A stretch of DNA of 64,000 bases from Amyelois transitella (GCF_032362555.1 NC_083528.1:1364001-1428000), one strand, 5' to 3'; shown: positions 41,001 through 49,725, counted from the stretch's first letter. The notes: generated by a model not told the origin, from the sequence alone. A program made the numbers and translations.

Positions 41001-44000
41001 AATCGTAACCCAATTTTGTTCCGATCAAGCGCATTGACCACTTTCTCGTGCACCATTATCATGAATTTGGCGGATTTTCCAGGAGTATAGGAGGCTTGAG
41101 AGTATACCAAAAACCGGACAGCTTGCCAATAGAGTCGATGCTGAAACTGACGGAGGGTGAGAAACAGCAGTACCTGCTCTTTGAGCTGTGGGGTAACCAG
41201 GGTGATACGTGGTATAGAGACGTTTCTATGTTGAAGAACCAATCTGAAGATTTTCAGGTGAGTTGCTTAGATTATTAACTGTTTTTTTTGATGAACACGG
41301 CTCTAGTTTACGACTAACATACATACATATAATCACGTCTATTTCCCTTGCGGGGTGGACAAAGCCAACAGTCTTGAAAAGACTGAATGGCCACGTTCAG
41401 CTAACATACATACATATAATCACGTCTATATCCTTTGAGGGGTAGACAAAGCCAACGGTCTTGAAAAGGCTGATAGGTCACGTTCAGCTTTTTGGCTTTA
41501 AGATAGAATTGAGATTCAAATAGTGACAGGTTGCCAGCCAATCGCCTAAAAGGGGAACCCCAAGTTTAAAAGCCTATCCCTTAGTTGCCTTTTACGACAT
41601 CCATGGGAAAGAGATGGAGTGATCCAATTCAAAATAAAAATTGGACTGAGGGGTAGGCTTATAAACTTGGGATTCTTCTTTTAGGCGATGGGCTAACAAC
41701 CTGTCACTATTTCAATCTCAATTCTATCTTAAAGCCAAATAGCTGAACGTAGCCTATCAGTCTTTTCGAGACTGTTGGCTCTGTCTACCCCGCAAGGGAT
41801 ATAGACGTGATTATATGTATGTATGAATTTGAAAAAAATTTAAATTTTGGTTGTGTCCACAGATAGTCATCGAAGGCTTACGAGGCTGGAGTTACACCAG
41901 CGACATAGCTATAGACGACGTGGCTATACTCCAGGGTCAGAACTGCTCGGCTGCCAAGCAACAGGCCTCCACGCCGCCAGATCTCAATTGTAAGTTCATG
42001 ATTCTGCAATAACAATGCTGCAGTGCAGTTTGTTACCCCTCCTTTTGCAGCGTCAGTTTTGAACATACATACATATGGTCACGTCTATATCCCTTGCGGG
42101 GAAGACAGAGCCAGTAGTCTTGAAAAGACTGAATAGCCACGTTCAGCTATTTGGCTTAATGATAGAATCGAGATTCAAATAGTGACAGGTTGCTAGCCCA
42201 TCGCCTAAAAAAGAATCCCAAGTTTGTAAACCTATCCCTTAGTCGCCTTTTACGACATCCATGGGAAAGAGATGGAGTGGTCCTATTCTTTTTTGTATTG
42301 GTGCCGGGAACCACACGGCAGGTTTGAAAGCGGCACCAGACTTAGTTTAAAGTGATTCATTCGACGACAACCAATGTTGTGAAATCAAAAGATACGAAGT
42401 GATGTTCGAAATATCCTATTTATATGGGACATGAATAGTAACTTGTCACTATTTGAATTTCAATTCAATCTTAAAAGCCATACAGCGGAACTTCGCCTTT
42501 CAGGCTTTTCAAGACTGTTGGCTCTGTCTACCCCGCAAGGGATATAGACGTGATTTTATGTATGTATGTTTGTATAATCTTTGCTTGTTCCTAGTTGCAC
42601 CCTCTGACAATATCGTTTATTTTTTATCTGATCTGATTTCTAGCATGTGTTTTTCTACTTCGCCCTTTCTAAAGCGTCCTCAGAACAAATTCTTTTGGCA
42701 AATGTACATATGTGTATATTCTTATCTATTCTAATATTATAAAGCTCAAGAGTTTGTTTGTTTGTTTGAACGCGCTAATCTCAGGAACTACTGGTTCGAA
42801 TTGAAAAATTCTTTTTGTGTTGAATGGACCATTTATCGAGGAAGGTTTTAGACTATATAACATCACGCTGCAACTCTTAGGAGCGAAGAAATACTGGCAA
42901 ATATGAAAAAAAAAACGGGGAAAATGATTCATGCTTGATGGCTTCAATGATGCCCAAAATACTCCACGCGTACGAAGCCGCGGGCACAGCTAGTAAGGAT
43001 CATGTTTATTAACAATGTATTCCTCATCATTCCAGCGGAGACCTGCCTAGGCCGTTGCAATTTGTTGGGAGAATTGGAAAATAGCGGTACATGTCAATGC
43101 TCTATATCCTGCATTGATCATCAAAAATGCTGTGCCGACTTCTTCGAAGTATGCGTTTTCAACGGAGGTAAATAACAATTAAAGTGTAAATAACAAACAA
43201 AGGTGCCGTGTGGTTCCCGGCACCAATACAAAAAAGAATAGGACCACTCCATCTCTTTCCCATGGATGTCATAAAAGGCGAATAAGGGATAGGCTTACAA
43301 ACTTGGGATTCTTTTCTAGGCGATGGGCTATAGAATCTCAAGATTCAAATCATCGTTAAGGGAATTCAATTATTTACAAGTTCAACATAATATATTATTA
43401 TTTCTTACCAAGTACTTATTCTGGGAAATTTTACATGTAGGAATTTCAACTTTATTGGGAGTACAACTTCCTGATCCTGGCACTTTTTAATTGACCTTCT
43501 TTTATTCTAGCGACTAGTAACCAGTCAATTACTCTGAACTAAAGTTTTAATTAAGATCCATGCGCTCGAATTAAAACTAAACATTATAACAGCAAAACCA
43601 AATAAAACTAATGGTAAATTGTTACTAATCTTGCAGAATGGCCAACAACAGATGACGACAAAGCGACTTCAGGAGATCTGCCACAAACAGAAAAACTAGT
43701 TGCTTCTAATGCATCAGAATCTATTGAACATATCACAACTATTCCAACTACTGTTACTACTACAATCAAAACTACTACAATTGGAAGTCCAATAGCAACG
43801 TCCAAACTCAAAACTACTACAGCTAAAGTAATCAAAACTACTCCATCTATAAAATTAACTACTACGAAAAAAACTACACCTAAGCCATCTGTTACACCAA
43901 ATGCTACATTATCTAAAAATGCTACTAGAGTGATTTCAACAAAAGCAACCACATTGAAACCCACTATCAAAACTACAAAAGTAATGTTTATGACGTCGAC

Positions 44001-45054
44001 TTTAAGAAGCGTAGCGCTGAACGCTAAAACTTTAGTTGGAGATGAATCAAGTAAGTATTACACAATAAAATAACGAATTATTTTGGGAATCATTCAAAAA
44101 CTGTTTCATTTGGCATCTTTATTCGGTGATTTTTAACCATAGTTGAATATAATACGTTGATTGAATATAAACTATATATAAACTGACGTCTTTCAAGAAA
44201 ATTAGTAGGAATAGACAAAAACACAAAAAAAATACGCGTAGGTTCCACAAACTTATGTCAATTTCCGCTCTGTCTTTTGAGGAATTCAGCCGATGAAAAT
44301 ATACATAGAGGAAAAACATAATGATGAAAACTAAAACACCTATTGAAAAACAATATCCTCTTAAAGTAGTTTTGCTAGAAACTGCGTGAAAATTATCGTG
44401 CATAAGTACTGTTTTACACGAAGAAACTAAAAGAACGTAGTCTCTGCATTCCCTACAAAATTTTAAGTACTTAGTGCTAGAATTAGCAAAAATTAAGATC
44501 ATGTCATTTGTAATCCTTGCATACTTTTTTCTCGATTAATCTTTTCTTGCAAACTCGTCGCCAAGAACGTTTCAATACCAAATGTTTCATTTGCCATGCC
44601 GTGTGGTTCCTGGCACCAATAAAAAAAAAAGAAAAGGACCACTCCATCTCGGTCCCATGGATGTAGTAAAAGGCGACTAAGGGATAGGCTTACAAATTTG
44701 GGATTGTTCTTTTAGGCGACGGGCTAGCAACCTGTCACTATTTGAATCTCAATTCTATCATTAAGCAAAGTAGCTCAATGTGGCCTATCAGTCTTTTCAA
44801 GACTGTTGGCTCTGTCTACCCCGCAAGGGATATAAACGTGATTATACATATATATGTATGTTTCATTTGCAGGTAACTCCGGATGGCGAACTACTCTCCT
44901 CGTGATAGCTATCCTTATCTGCTGTGTAGGTCTAGTATGGATAGCTCACGAAGCCAGGGGGTCCAGAGGCAGGCTGTTGATGGCCAGGCTTCGGGGGAGA
45001 GCCCAGCGGGACCCTGAAGTGCGGTATCTACACGCAGACACTGATGATCAATAA
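31997..45054 (+). CDS. type I membrane protein: 2 sushi + MAM + somatomedin-B + Thr-rich stalk, 576 aa
   Basis: Predicted cell-surface glycoprotein. Residues 1-17 are a hydrophobic signal peptide (MLFKFLLLFSVVVSNNA). Sushi/CCP 1 has Cys 28, 51, 65 and 77; sushi 2 spans about 83-131 (GCPRP...FCLPGY...YCDGRRWNGTAPTC). A MAM domain at about 145-322 shows CDFED, CGW, TGP..DH and DIAIDDV motifs. A somatomedin-B domain at about 339-374 has all eight cysteines. Residues 380-515 are a Thr/Lys-rich, probably O-glycosylated stalk with several N-x-S/T sites. A single membrane span lies at about 523-541, then a short Arg-rich tail. Exons total 1731 bp: 31997-32048, 36459-36641, 37183-37344, 38103-38279, 39777-39903, 41083-41257, 41863-41989, 43036-43167, 43637-44050 and 44873-45054. 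Phase-1 introns flank most modules, as in shuffled extracellular domains. The family suggests adhesion or matrix binding; partners are unknown and I cannot give a name. Confidence 0.9.
32100..32268 (-). mobile_element. Helitron-like, 5' truncated
   Basis: 50 bp after the signal-peptide exon. Confidence 0.72.
32540..32824 (-). mobile_element. LTG 3' fragment, long
   Basis: Reaches back to the WFGHVERM part. Sushi/MAM/SMB intron 1. Confidence 0.82.
32970..33620 (+). mobile_element. tSINE-B split by S1
   Basis: Head 32970-33058 and body 33322-33620; see the nested S1. Confidence 0.85.
33059..33321 (-). mobile_element. S1 nested in tSINE-B
   Basis: Full copy splitting a tSINE-B; 11-bp target duplication gccatgtacca at 33048-33058 and 33322-33332. 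Confidence 0.9.
33670..33929 (+). mobile_element. S1, full length
   Basis: Sushi/MAM/SMB intron 1, about 50 bp after the split tSINE-B. Confidence 0.85.
34008..34132 (+). mobile_element. LTG 3' fragment, no tail
   Basis: Ends in a mutated SAYPSG stretch. Confidence 0.72.
34660..34913 (-). mobile_element. tSINE-A, full length
   Basis: Intron 1 of the sushi/MAM/SMB gene. Confidence 0.87.
35079..35252 (-). mobile_element. S1, head truncated
   Basis: Intron 1 of the sushi/MAM/SMB gene. Confidence 0.75.
35346..36288. mobile_element. element with perfect 15-bp terminal inverted repeats
   Basis: AATAGGCTATTTGAC at 35346-35360 and its exact reverse complement at 36274-36288 bound 943 bp of single-copy-looking DNA without a long frame. 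No clear target duplication. Contains the 44-bp hairpin at 35717-35760. Confidence 0.5.
35717..35760. repeat. perfect 20-bp hairpin, 4-base loop
   Basis: Arms 35717-35736 and 35741-35760, loop TGCT. Each arm also contains the near-palindrome ACTTTTG.CAAAAGT. Confidence 0.92.
36292..36437 (+). mobile_element. LTG 3' fragment beside a splice acceptor
   Basis: Tail ends 21 bp before exon 2 of the sushi/MAM/SMB gene; begins right after the TIR element at 35346-36288. Confidence 0.78.
36459..36641 (+). CDS. sushi/MAM/SMB gene exon 2 (sushi 1)
   Basis: 183 bp, phase 1/1, four cysteines, CVNGEWDSRIPVC ending typical of CCP. Acceptor aattccag lies about 20 bp after an LTG tail; donor C|GTAAGT. Confidence 0.88.
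36668..36848 (-). mobile_element. Helitron-like, second type
   Basis: ACTAGCGACCCGCCCCGGCT end in reverse. Confidence 0.6.
36855..37107 (+). mobile_element. S1, full length
   Basis: Between exons 2 and 3 of the sushi/MAM/SMB gene. Confidence 0.84.
37183..37344 (+). CDS. sushi/MAM/SMB gene exon 3 (sushi 2)
   Basis: 162 bp, phase 1/1. The only in-frame acceptor is tttatccaag; the more usual ctctag upstream gives a stop. Donor G|GTTTGT. The sushi cysteines and CLPGY are clear. Confidence 0.78.
37704..37983 (-). mobile_element. Helitron-like, full length
   Basis: Intron 3 of the sushi/MAM/SMB gene. Confidence 0.77.
37995..38060 (+). mobile_element. LTG 3' fragment
   Basis: 66 bp, 42 bp before exon 4 of the sushi/MAM/SMB gene. 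Confidence 0.75.
38103..38279 (+). CDS. sushi/MAM/SMB gene exon 4 (MAM start)
   Basis: 177 bp, phase 1/1. MAM motifs CDFEDPDICGWKQ and TGPPHDHTYG. Acceptor catcaacag, donor G|GTAACG. Confidence 0.88.
38322..38592 (+). mobile_element. S1, full length, ACGT tail
   Basis: 9-bp target duplication tttcctaag at 38313-38321 and 38593-38601. The TATG tail has become TACG repeats. Confidence 0.87.
38856..38928 (+). mobile_element. S1 3' fragment
   Basis: Last 70 bp with tail. Confidence 0.7.
39069..39329 (-). mobile_element. S1, full length
   Basis: Flanked by a short repeat attctttat on both sides, a likely target duplication. Confidence 0.86.
39384..39711 (+). mobile_element. LTG LINE 3' end, longest copy
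   Basis: Reference for the LTG family. An intact frame to 39686 encodes the C-terminal end of a non-LTR retrotransposon ORF2: GMLRWFGHVERMNKNRLTKQ, GRPRRTYLDQI, STRNRRACMKRVM, SAYPSGKEA, stop. Then CGTGATTTTA and TATG repeats. 5' truncated; the reverse transcriptase core is absent. Confidence 0.85.
39777..39903 (+). CDS. sushi/MAM/SMB gene exon 5 (MAM)
   Basis: 127 bp, phase 1 in, 2 out. Contains GYYMYIESTSR and CFSFYYHMFG, core MAM strands. Acceptor ttttacag, donor AG|GTAAGG. Confidence 0.9.
40034..40270 (-). mobile_element. S1, head truncated
   Basis: Sushi/MAM/SMB intron 5. Confidence 0.82.
40307..40555 (+). mobile_element. tSINE-B, 3' truncated
   Basis: Intron 5 of the sushi/MAM/SMB gene. 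Confidence 0.82.
40575..40870 (+). mobile_element. S1 pieces in tandem
   Basis: 5' half at 40575-40650, then 3' part at 40706-40870 with tail, separated by about 55 bp of other DNA. Confidence 0.72.
41083..41257 (+). CDS. sushi/MAM/SMB gene exon 6 (MAM)
   Basis: 175 bp, phase 2 in, 0 out. GGLRVYQKP and WGNQGDTWYRDVSML are MAM-like. Acceptor attttccag, donor CAG|GTGAGT. Confidence 0.9.
41317..41632 (-). mobile_element. S1 tandem partial duplication
   Basis: A tail piece (41317-41403) joined to a longer copy (41404-41632) at CAGCTA/ACATAC. Confidence 0.78.
41643..41826 (+). mobile_element. S1, 3' two thirds
   Basis: Ends 37 bp before the exon 7 of the sushi/MAM/SMB gene. Confidence 0.8.
41863..41989 (+). 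CDS. sushi/MAM/SMB gene exon 7 (MAM end)
   Basis: 127 bp, phase 0 in, 1 out. IVIEGLRGWSYTSDIAIDDV closes the MAM fold. Acceptor gtgtccacag, donor T|GTAAGT. Confidence 0.9.
42064..42320 (-). mobile_element. S1 nested in an M1-type repeat
   Basis: Full copy splitting an M1-type repeat between 42062 and 42322; the short repeat tttgaa flanks it. Confidence 0.83.
42438..42570 (+). mobile_element. S1 3' half
   Basis: Intron 7 of the sushi/MAM/SMB gene. Confidence 0.75.
42727..42994 (+). mobile_element. Helitron-like element (LEP1 type), full length
   Basis: Starts TCTAATATTATAAAGCT and ends GCGGGCACAGCTAGT, with a GC-rich 3' hairpin before CTAGT and no terminal inverted repeats: the pattern of lepidopteran non-autonomous Helitrons. 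Confidence 0.78.
43036..43167 (+). CDS. sushi/MAM/SMB gene exon 8 (somatomedin-B)
   Basis: 132 bp, phase 1/1, exactly one SMB module: eight cysteines including CQCSISC and KCCADFFEVC. Acceptor cattccag, donor G|GTAAAT. Confidence 0.9.
43202..43333 (+). mobile_element. S1 5' half
   Basis: Unusual: head kept, tail lost. 35 bp after the exon 8 donor. Confidence 0.8.
43637..44050 (+). CDS. sushi/MAM/SMB gene exon 9 (Thr-rich stalk)
   Basis: 414 bp, phase 1/1. It encodes 137 residues rich in Thr, Lys, Ser and Pro, no Cys; a mucin-like spacer. Acceptor cttgcag, donor A|GTAAGT. Confidence 0.88.
44595..44857 (+). mobile_element. S1 SINE, full length (reference copy)
   Basis: Reference for the S1 family: about 262 bp, head GTGCCGTGTGGTTCCCGGCAC (self-pairing), a conserved body, and a tail CGTGATTATA plus TATG repeats. 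No RNA polymerase III boxes in the normal order. Perfect 13-bp target duplication (44582-44594 and 44858-44870), the right one ending at the AG of exon 10. Confidence 0.88.
44873..45054 (+). CDS. sushi/MAM/SMB gene exon 10 (membrane span, tail, stop)
   Basis: 182 bp, phase 1 in. A 19-residue hydrophobic span, then a basic tail ending LHADTDDQ and TAA. The acceptor AG is directly preceded by the target duplication of an S1 insertion. AATAAA at 45050-45055 overlaps the stop. Confidence 0.88.
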
Positions 45055-45055
45055 A
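45050..45055 (+). promoter_or_regulatory. AATAAA overlapping the stop codon
   Basis: The last sense codon CAA plus TAA and the next A spell AATAAA. If used, the 3'UTR would be very short. Confidence 0.4.
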
Positions 45056-45089
45056 TTATTTATTATAATCATTTGTTTTTTTTCTCTCC

Positions 45090-45344
45090 TGTGGCGACAT
45101 CTCTACGCCACTCGTCACAACATCCAATCACACGACAACTGTCAATCATCGCGAAGAAATTGACGCGCTCAACCAATAGCAGCGAAGAAACTAAATCGCG
45201 ATTTCAAAGATTTCACGGATTGGAGCAATATATACAACCTCCGACACAACATCGTCGGAGCCGCGGTTCCCCAGGCATAACACCTAGCCTGGCGGAAGAT
45301 CTTCCCTTTGGTGGCGGTCGAGCCGAATCATTGCTCCCGCTACA
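45090..45344. mobile_element. solo-LTR-like repeat
   Basis: 255 bp, begins TGTGGC and ends GCTACA (TG...CA), flanked by 4-bp ctcc repeats (45086-45089, 45345-45348). Related copies at 4235-4455 and 13864-13980. Confidence 0.55.
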
Positions 45345-46087
45345 CTCCCATTTTATTTCATGGCGCAACTTAGTTTAGGTTCCTAAGGTCTCGAAGATCA
45401 GATTGGGGGTAGCTTCTTATGCCTGATTTAGCTCTTGGATCAAGGTTCTACATTGACCTCGAAATCTTGACACTTTTGTCAATGCCTTTTTCATTACAGG
45501 TGTTCAAACTATCTTTAGATAAACTTTATAAAGCTGAAAGAAGACCATACTATGCCTTTATATAGGTAGTGACAGAACCAAAGCAAAATACATCTTTGAT
45601 AGTAGTTTCTATTTTAGGTACGCTATATTGTATCTGAATTATTTTAATTTTATTTTTAATCAATTCTGAGGTAGAAATCTATGTGCAGAGAAACTTTTAT
45701 AAGTTACCTACAAATGATATAACCTTTAATTTGTTTAACTGAAATTCACAAACAATGTATCAAATTCATTGAATTTACCTATATATAATTAAACGTGTAA
45801 GTACTTTATGATGAATCTTAATTTATTGGAAAAATATTATCTTATTCTTCCAAAAACTACCTCACTCATTTTCGACATCCAATTGACAAGAGTTTGAAAT
45901 TCTTAAGACCTTAATGGTAACACTTCTATTTATTCCCAATGGCAACACTGAACCGGGAAACGCGGGCTTATATGAACCCGTGACCTCGTTTCAGCATCAC
46001 CCCGTTTCCACAATGTCACCAAGCATGGGGGTAGCCTTCAGCGATAGCTTATCACGAAGCGACTATCGACCCACCGCCATTTTCTGC

Positions 46088-46099
46088 CGCGCATGCGCG
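46088..46099. promoter_or_regulatory. NRF-1/Ewg-type palindrome
   Basis: CGCGCATGCGCG matches the NRF-1 consensus (YGCGCAYGCGCR) perfectly on both strands. It lies in a locally GC-rich stretch about 180 bp before a candidate donor and upstream of Cadps; Drosophila Ewg is the NRF-1 homolog. Confidence 0.4.
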
Positions 46100-46282
46100 A
46101 CAGTATGCGGACAAACTGACGTTTCTCCATAACCCAGTAGAACGACGGATCCCCAACGCAACTGTAAATAAAATTGTAAATATTCTAATTTCAAAAGTGT
46201 ACAATTCCGAATTTCAAATTCGAACATGTTCGCGTGTGTATAGATAATTTAGTTATTTTTTTAGGCAACGGAATAGATAACG
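46100..46282 (+). other. Cadps: candidate non-coding first exon of Cadps
   Basis: Unique sequence follows the palindrome and meets a consensus donor at 46283 (AACG|GTGAGT). No long frame. The 5' limit is a guess and the assignment rests on position only. Confidence 0.28.
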
Positions 46283-46829
46283 GTGAGTCAATATTTTTTT
46301 TTTCGAATATTTTTATACTAATAATTTTTCTTTTAAATTGAGTTATGGCTATGCGTATGTATTGTATATGGCAAATTGGATTTCACGGTATTGTGTCTAA
46401 AAATAACTATCCGCTCGTTCTTAACTTAGAAGCTGTAGTTTTATGTAACTACTTAACATATGTATATGTGTGTATATAAGTCACTTGTTCTATACTTGCG
46501 GCATTGTTCTGATAAAACTAATTAATTTTCTGTGCCAAGGTTTACACGGCAATAAATATAAAGGGGATTTTAATCAGCTCGCTTTGTTAGCGCGTTGTTA
46601 AGGAAACGTTATAGGTTCTTGTTATTTTTGGAGTATGCTTTCATGGCCTTTTTTAAAGGGTGTGTGTGATCTTATTTTATTGGTATTTTCTTTAACTTTC
46701 CTCCAATACCTTGACTGAATTTGATTGACGCATAGATCAAAAATTTGCAGGACTTAACCTTAATATTGTTATTACTGTACATACAACTCATAGCGCGTAC
46801 TAAGTTATTTAATGTCATCTATACATACG

Positions 46830-46990
46830 TACATATATACATATAATCACGTCTATATCCCTTGCGGGGTAGACAGAGCCAACAATCTTGAAAAGACTGA
46901 TTGGCCACGTTCAGCTGTTTGACTTAATGATAGAATTGAGATTCAAATAGTGACCCATTGTCTAAAAAAAGAATCCCAAGTGTGTAAATT
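46830..46990 (-). mobile_element. S1, head truncated
   Basis: Between the candidate Cadps first exon and its coding start. Confidence 0.77.
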
Positions 46991-47361
46991 CAACTAAGGG
47001 ATAGGCATCCCTTAATTGTATTTTAATGATTCATCATATTATAACTCTTTCGGTGAATTCGGCATGAAAAAATATATATTTACATGCTCACGCTCAATTC
47101 AGGTAATCCGCTTTGGATAGGTACATAAAGTGACCTTTTAAAGAACCCTATGGCGTTGTAATACAGGCGAGTTTGCTGTAACTTCAGGTAACTTGATATG
47201 CTGCTGACTGTACTTGTTAATACCTGTACGTCTGAACATAATACCGGCTTAACCTGTTATTAGTACTTTTAAAAATGTTTTTAAATAAGTTAATCCTCGC
47301 GCAGTGCTACGGACATAGATACATATATTTATTTGGCCTTCGCATATACATATGTATATGT

Positions 47362-47472
47362 AACTAGCTGTGCCCGCGACTTCGTCCGCGTGGTATAGTT
47401 ATTTTGGGCATCATTGAAGCCCTCAAGGAAATTCTCTCCACATGACCAAACTATCATAACATACCCCTTTCC
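47362..47472 (-). mobile_element. Helitron-like 3' end joined to an LTG scrap
   Basis: 47362-47429 Helitron-like; 47430-47472 codes in reverse for the WFGHVE part of LTG. Confidence 0.6.
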
Positions 47473-47671
47473 ATTTACTAAGTATAAAATTACATTAAAA
47501 ACAAAATGATCTTATTGACAATATGTGCAAGTTTTCTCCAACAGCATCAAACTTATGTACAAATCTTAATGAGTAAGAACTAGCTAATTACCTACTTAAT
47601 AAGTAAAAGAATATTGAAAGTTACTTAGACGATATACTAAATTATATTGATTTTAGTCAACCAAATCAAAT

Positions 47672-47937
47672 GTGCCGTGTGGTTCCCGGCACCAGTACAA
47701 AAAAGAATAGGACCACTCCATCTCTTTCCCATGGATGTCGTAAAAGGCGACTAAGGGATAGGCTTACAAACTTGGATTCTTTATTTTAGGCGATGGGCTA
47801 GCAACCTGTCACTATTTGAATCTCAATTCTATCATTAAGCCAAATAGCTGAGCGTGGCCTATCAGTCTTTTCAAGACTGTTGGCTCTGTCTACCCCACAA
47901 GGGATATAGACGTGACCATATGTATGTATATGTATGT
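47672..47937 (+). mobile_element. S1, full length, first of a pair
   Basis: Flanked by aaatcaaat at 47663-47671 and 47938-47946. Confidence 0.87.
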
Positions 47938-47946
47938 AAATCAAAT

Positions 47947-48153
47947 GGATGTCGTATAAGGCGACTAAGGGATAGGCTTAGTAACTTGGGATTATTTTTT
48001 TAAGGCGATGGGCTAGCAAACTATCACTATTGCATCTCAATTCTATCATTAAGCCAAATAGCTTAACGTGGCCTGTCAGCCTTTTCAAGACTGTTGGCTC
48101 TGTCTACCCCGCAAGGGGTATAGACGTGACCATACGTACTTATGTATGTATGC
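47947..48153 (+). mobile_element. S1, head truncated, second of a pair
   Basis: Starts at GGATGTCG right after the second aaatcaaat and ends before aaatcatat (48154-48162). Confidence 0.84.
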
Positions 48154-48331
48154 AAATCATATAGGTTTTATTAGAATTTTTTGTCCAATATGAAATGGCA
48201 AGCTTACCGGTAGGGTGGTACAACTCAAATTCTGCACATAAAGGTCAGCCTAGCACTAAAAATATGGTGACATTTGGAGATAAAATAGCGTAGGTTGTGT
48301 GTGGTCGGACGCTGGAGATAACTTATAGAGT

Positions 48332-48602
48332 ACTAGCTGTGGCCGCGACTTCGTCCGCGTGGAATAGTCATTTGGGCAACATAGAAGCCCTCAAGGATGA
48401 ATAATTTTCGCCGTTTTTTTTTCACATATTCCATTTTTTTCATTGCTCCTTATAGTTGCAGCGTGATGTTATACATCCTAAAGCCTTCCTCGAAAAATGG
48501 TCTATTCAATGCAAAATGAATTTTTCAATTCGAACTAGTAGTTTTCTGAGATAAGCGCGTTCAAACAAACAAACTCTTCAGCTTTATAATATTAGTATAG
48601 AT
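48332..48602 (-). mobile_element. Helitron-like, full length
   Basis: ACTAGCTGTGGCCGCGACTT in reverse, to TATTAGTATAGA. Confidence 0.77.
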
Positions 48603-49285
48603 ATGAGCTATCAAAAAGAAATATTTTCCAATATGATGTGCAAAATTTTCTTTTGTGTATTTCAGTATAGGCACTTATAGTTGCAGTTTTTCTTTTCCTG
48701 TTAGAGCGTTATAGGTGACCTGTTTACTTGAGTTCCTTAGTTTGAACAGCAAAAGGTCTTGTTAAGGTTCTAATTAACCACTCAGTAAAAGCCGAGTGGA
48801 ATAACTAATTGGCATAGTTTATTTTGTTCAATAATTGACAAATGGCGTGCAACTACGTGCGGTGCGTGGTGTAAGTCATGAGAGGAGCGGAAAGTTGATA
48901 TGGCGATTAATTTGCGAGATTCACGATAAAATATTAATAAACTAATTAACAGAAGTGATCAGGAATAATACAAATATTTTTTAAGTTTATATTTAGATTT
49001 ATTCAGCGGAAACCAACGGAGATCCTCACGACACGCCCGCAACGCAATGAATCCGTTCCGGTCAAAATTGATTGGTGAATAAAGGTTCTAAGATTCATTT
49101 TTATTTGCCAACTATGAGTCATAAATATAATACAGGTGGTATGTATAATTTTGTTCTTATCATAGCAACTCGGTGAGTATTGCAAATGTAGTCAATTACA
49201 ATGATAATAACTAATAATTAATTTACTTATATACTTAAAACAATTTTAATTTAATTTATTAATTTTAACTATCTAAACTCTATAT

Positions 49286-49525
49286 AAATACATACATACA
49301 TACATATAATCACGTATATATCCCTTGCGGGGTAGACAGAGCCTACAGTCTTGTAAAGACTGATAGGCCACGTTCAGCTATTTGGCTTTAAGATAGGATT
49401 GAGATTCAAATAGTGACAGGTTGCTAGCTCATCGCCTAAAAGAAGAATCCCAAGTTTATAAACCATGGGAAAGAGATGGAGTGGTCCTATTCTTTTTTGT
49501 ATTGGTGCCGGGAACCACACGGCAC
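49286..49525 (-). mobile_element. S1 with internal deletion
   Basis: About 30 bp missing near 49460. Confidence 0.82.
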
Positions 49526-49613
49526 TATATAAATACATTAAACAATTCTACCAACCATCATGACAATTCCATAAGTACTTTGATATTTGATCAAACAAAA
49601 CATACAAGTAACA

Positions 49614-49725
49614 TACATACATATATCACGCCTCTTTCCCCGAGGGGTAGGCAAAGACTACATCTTTCCATTTGTCACGATCCCTGCATACTTCTGTCGC
49701 TTCAACTCATCCACATATATATAAT
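49614..49725 (-). mobile_element. LTG 3' fragment
   Basis: About 110 bp with tail. Confidence 0.75.

Noticed and set aside
43608-43970. 120-codon hydrophobic minus-strand ORF
   Set aside because: Antisense shadow of the Thr-rich stalk exon.
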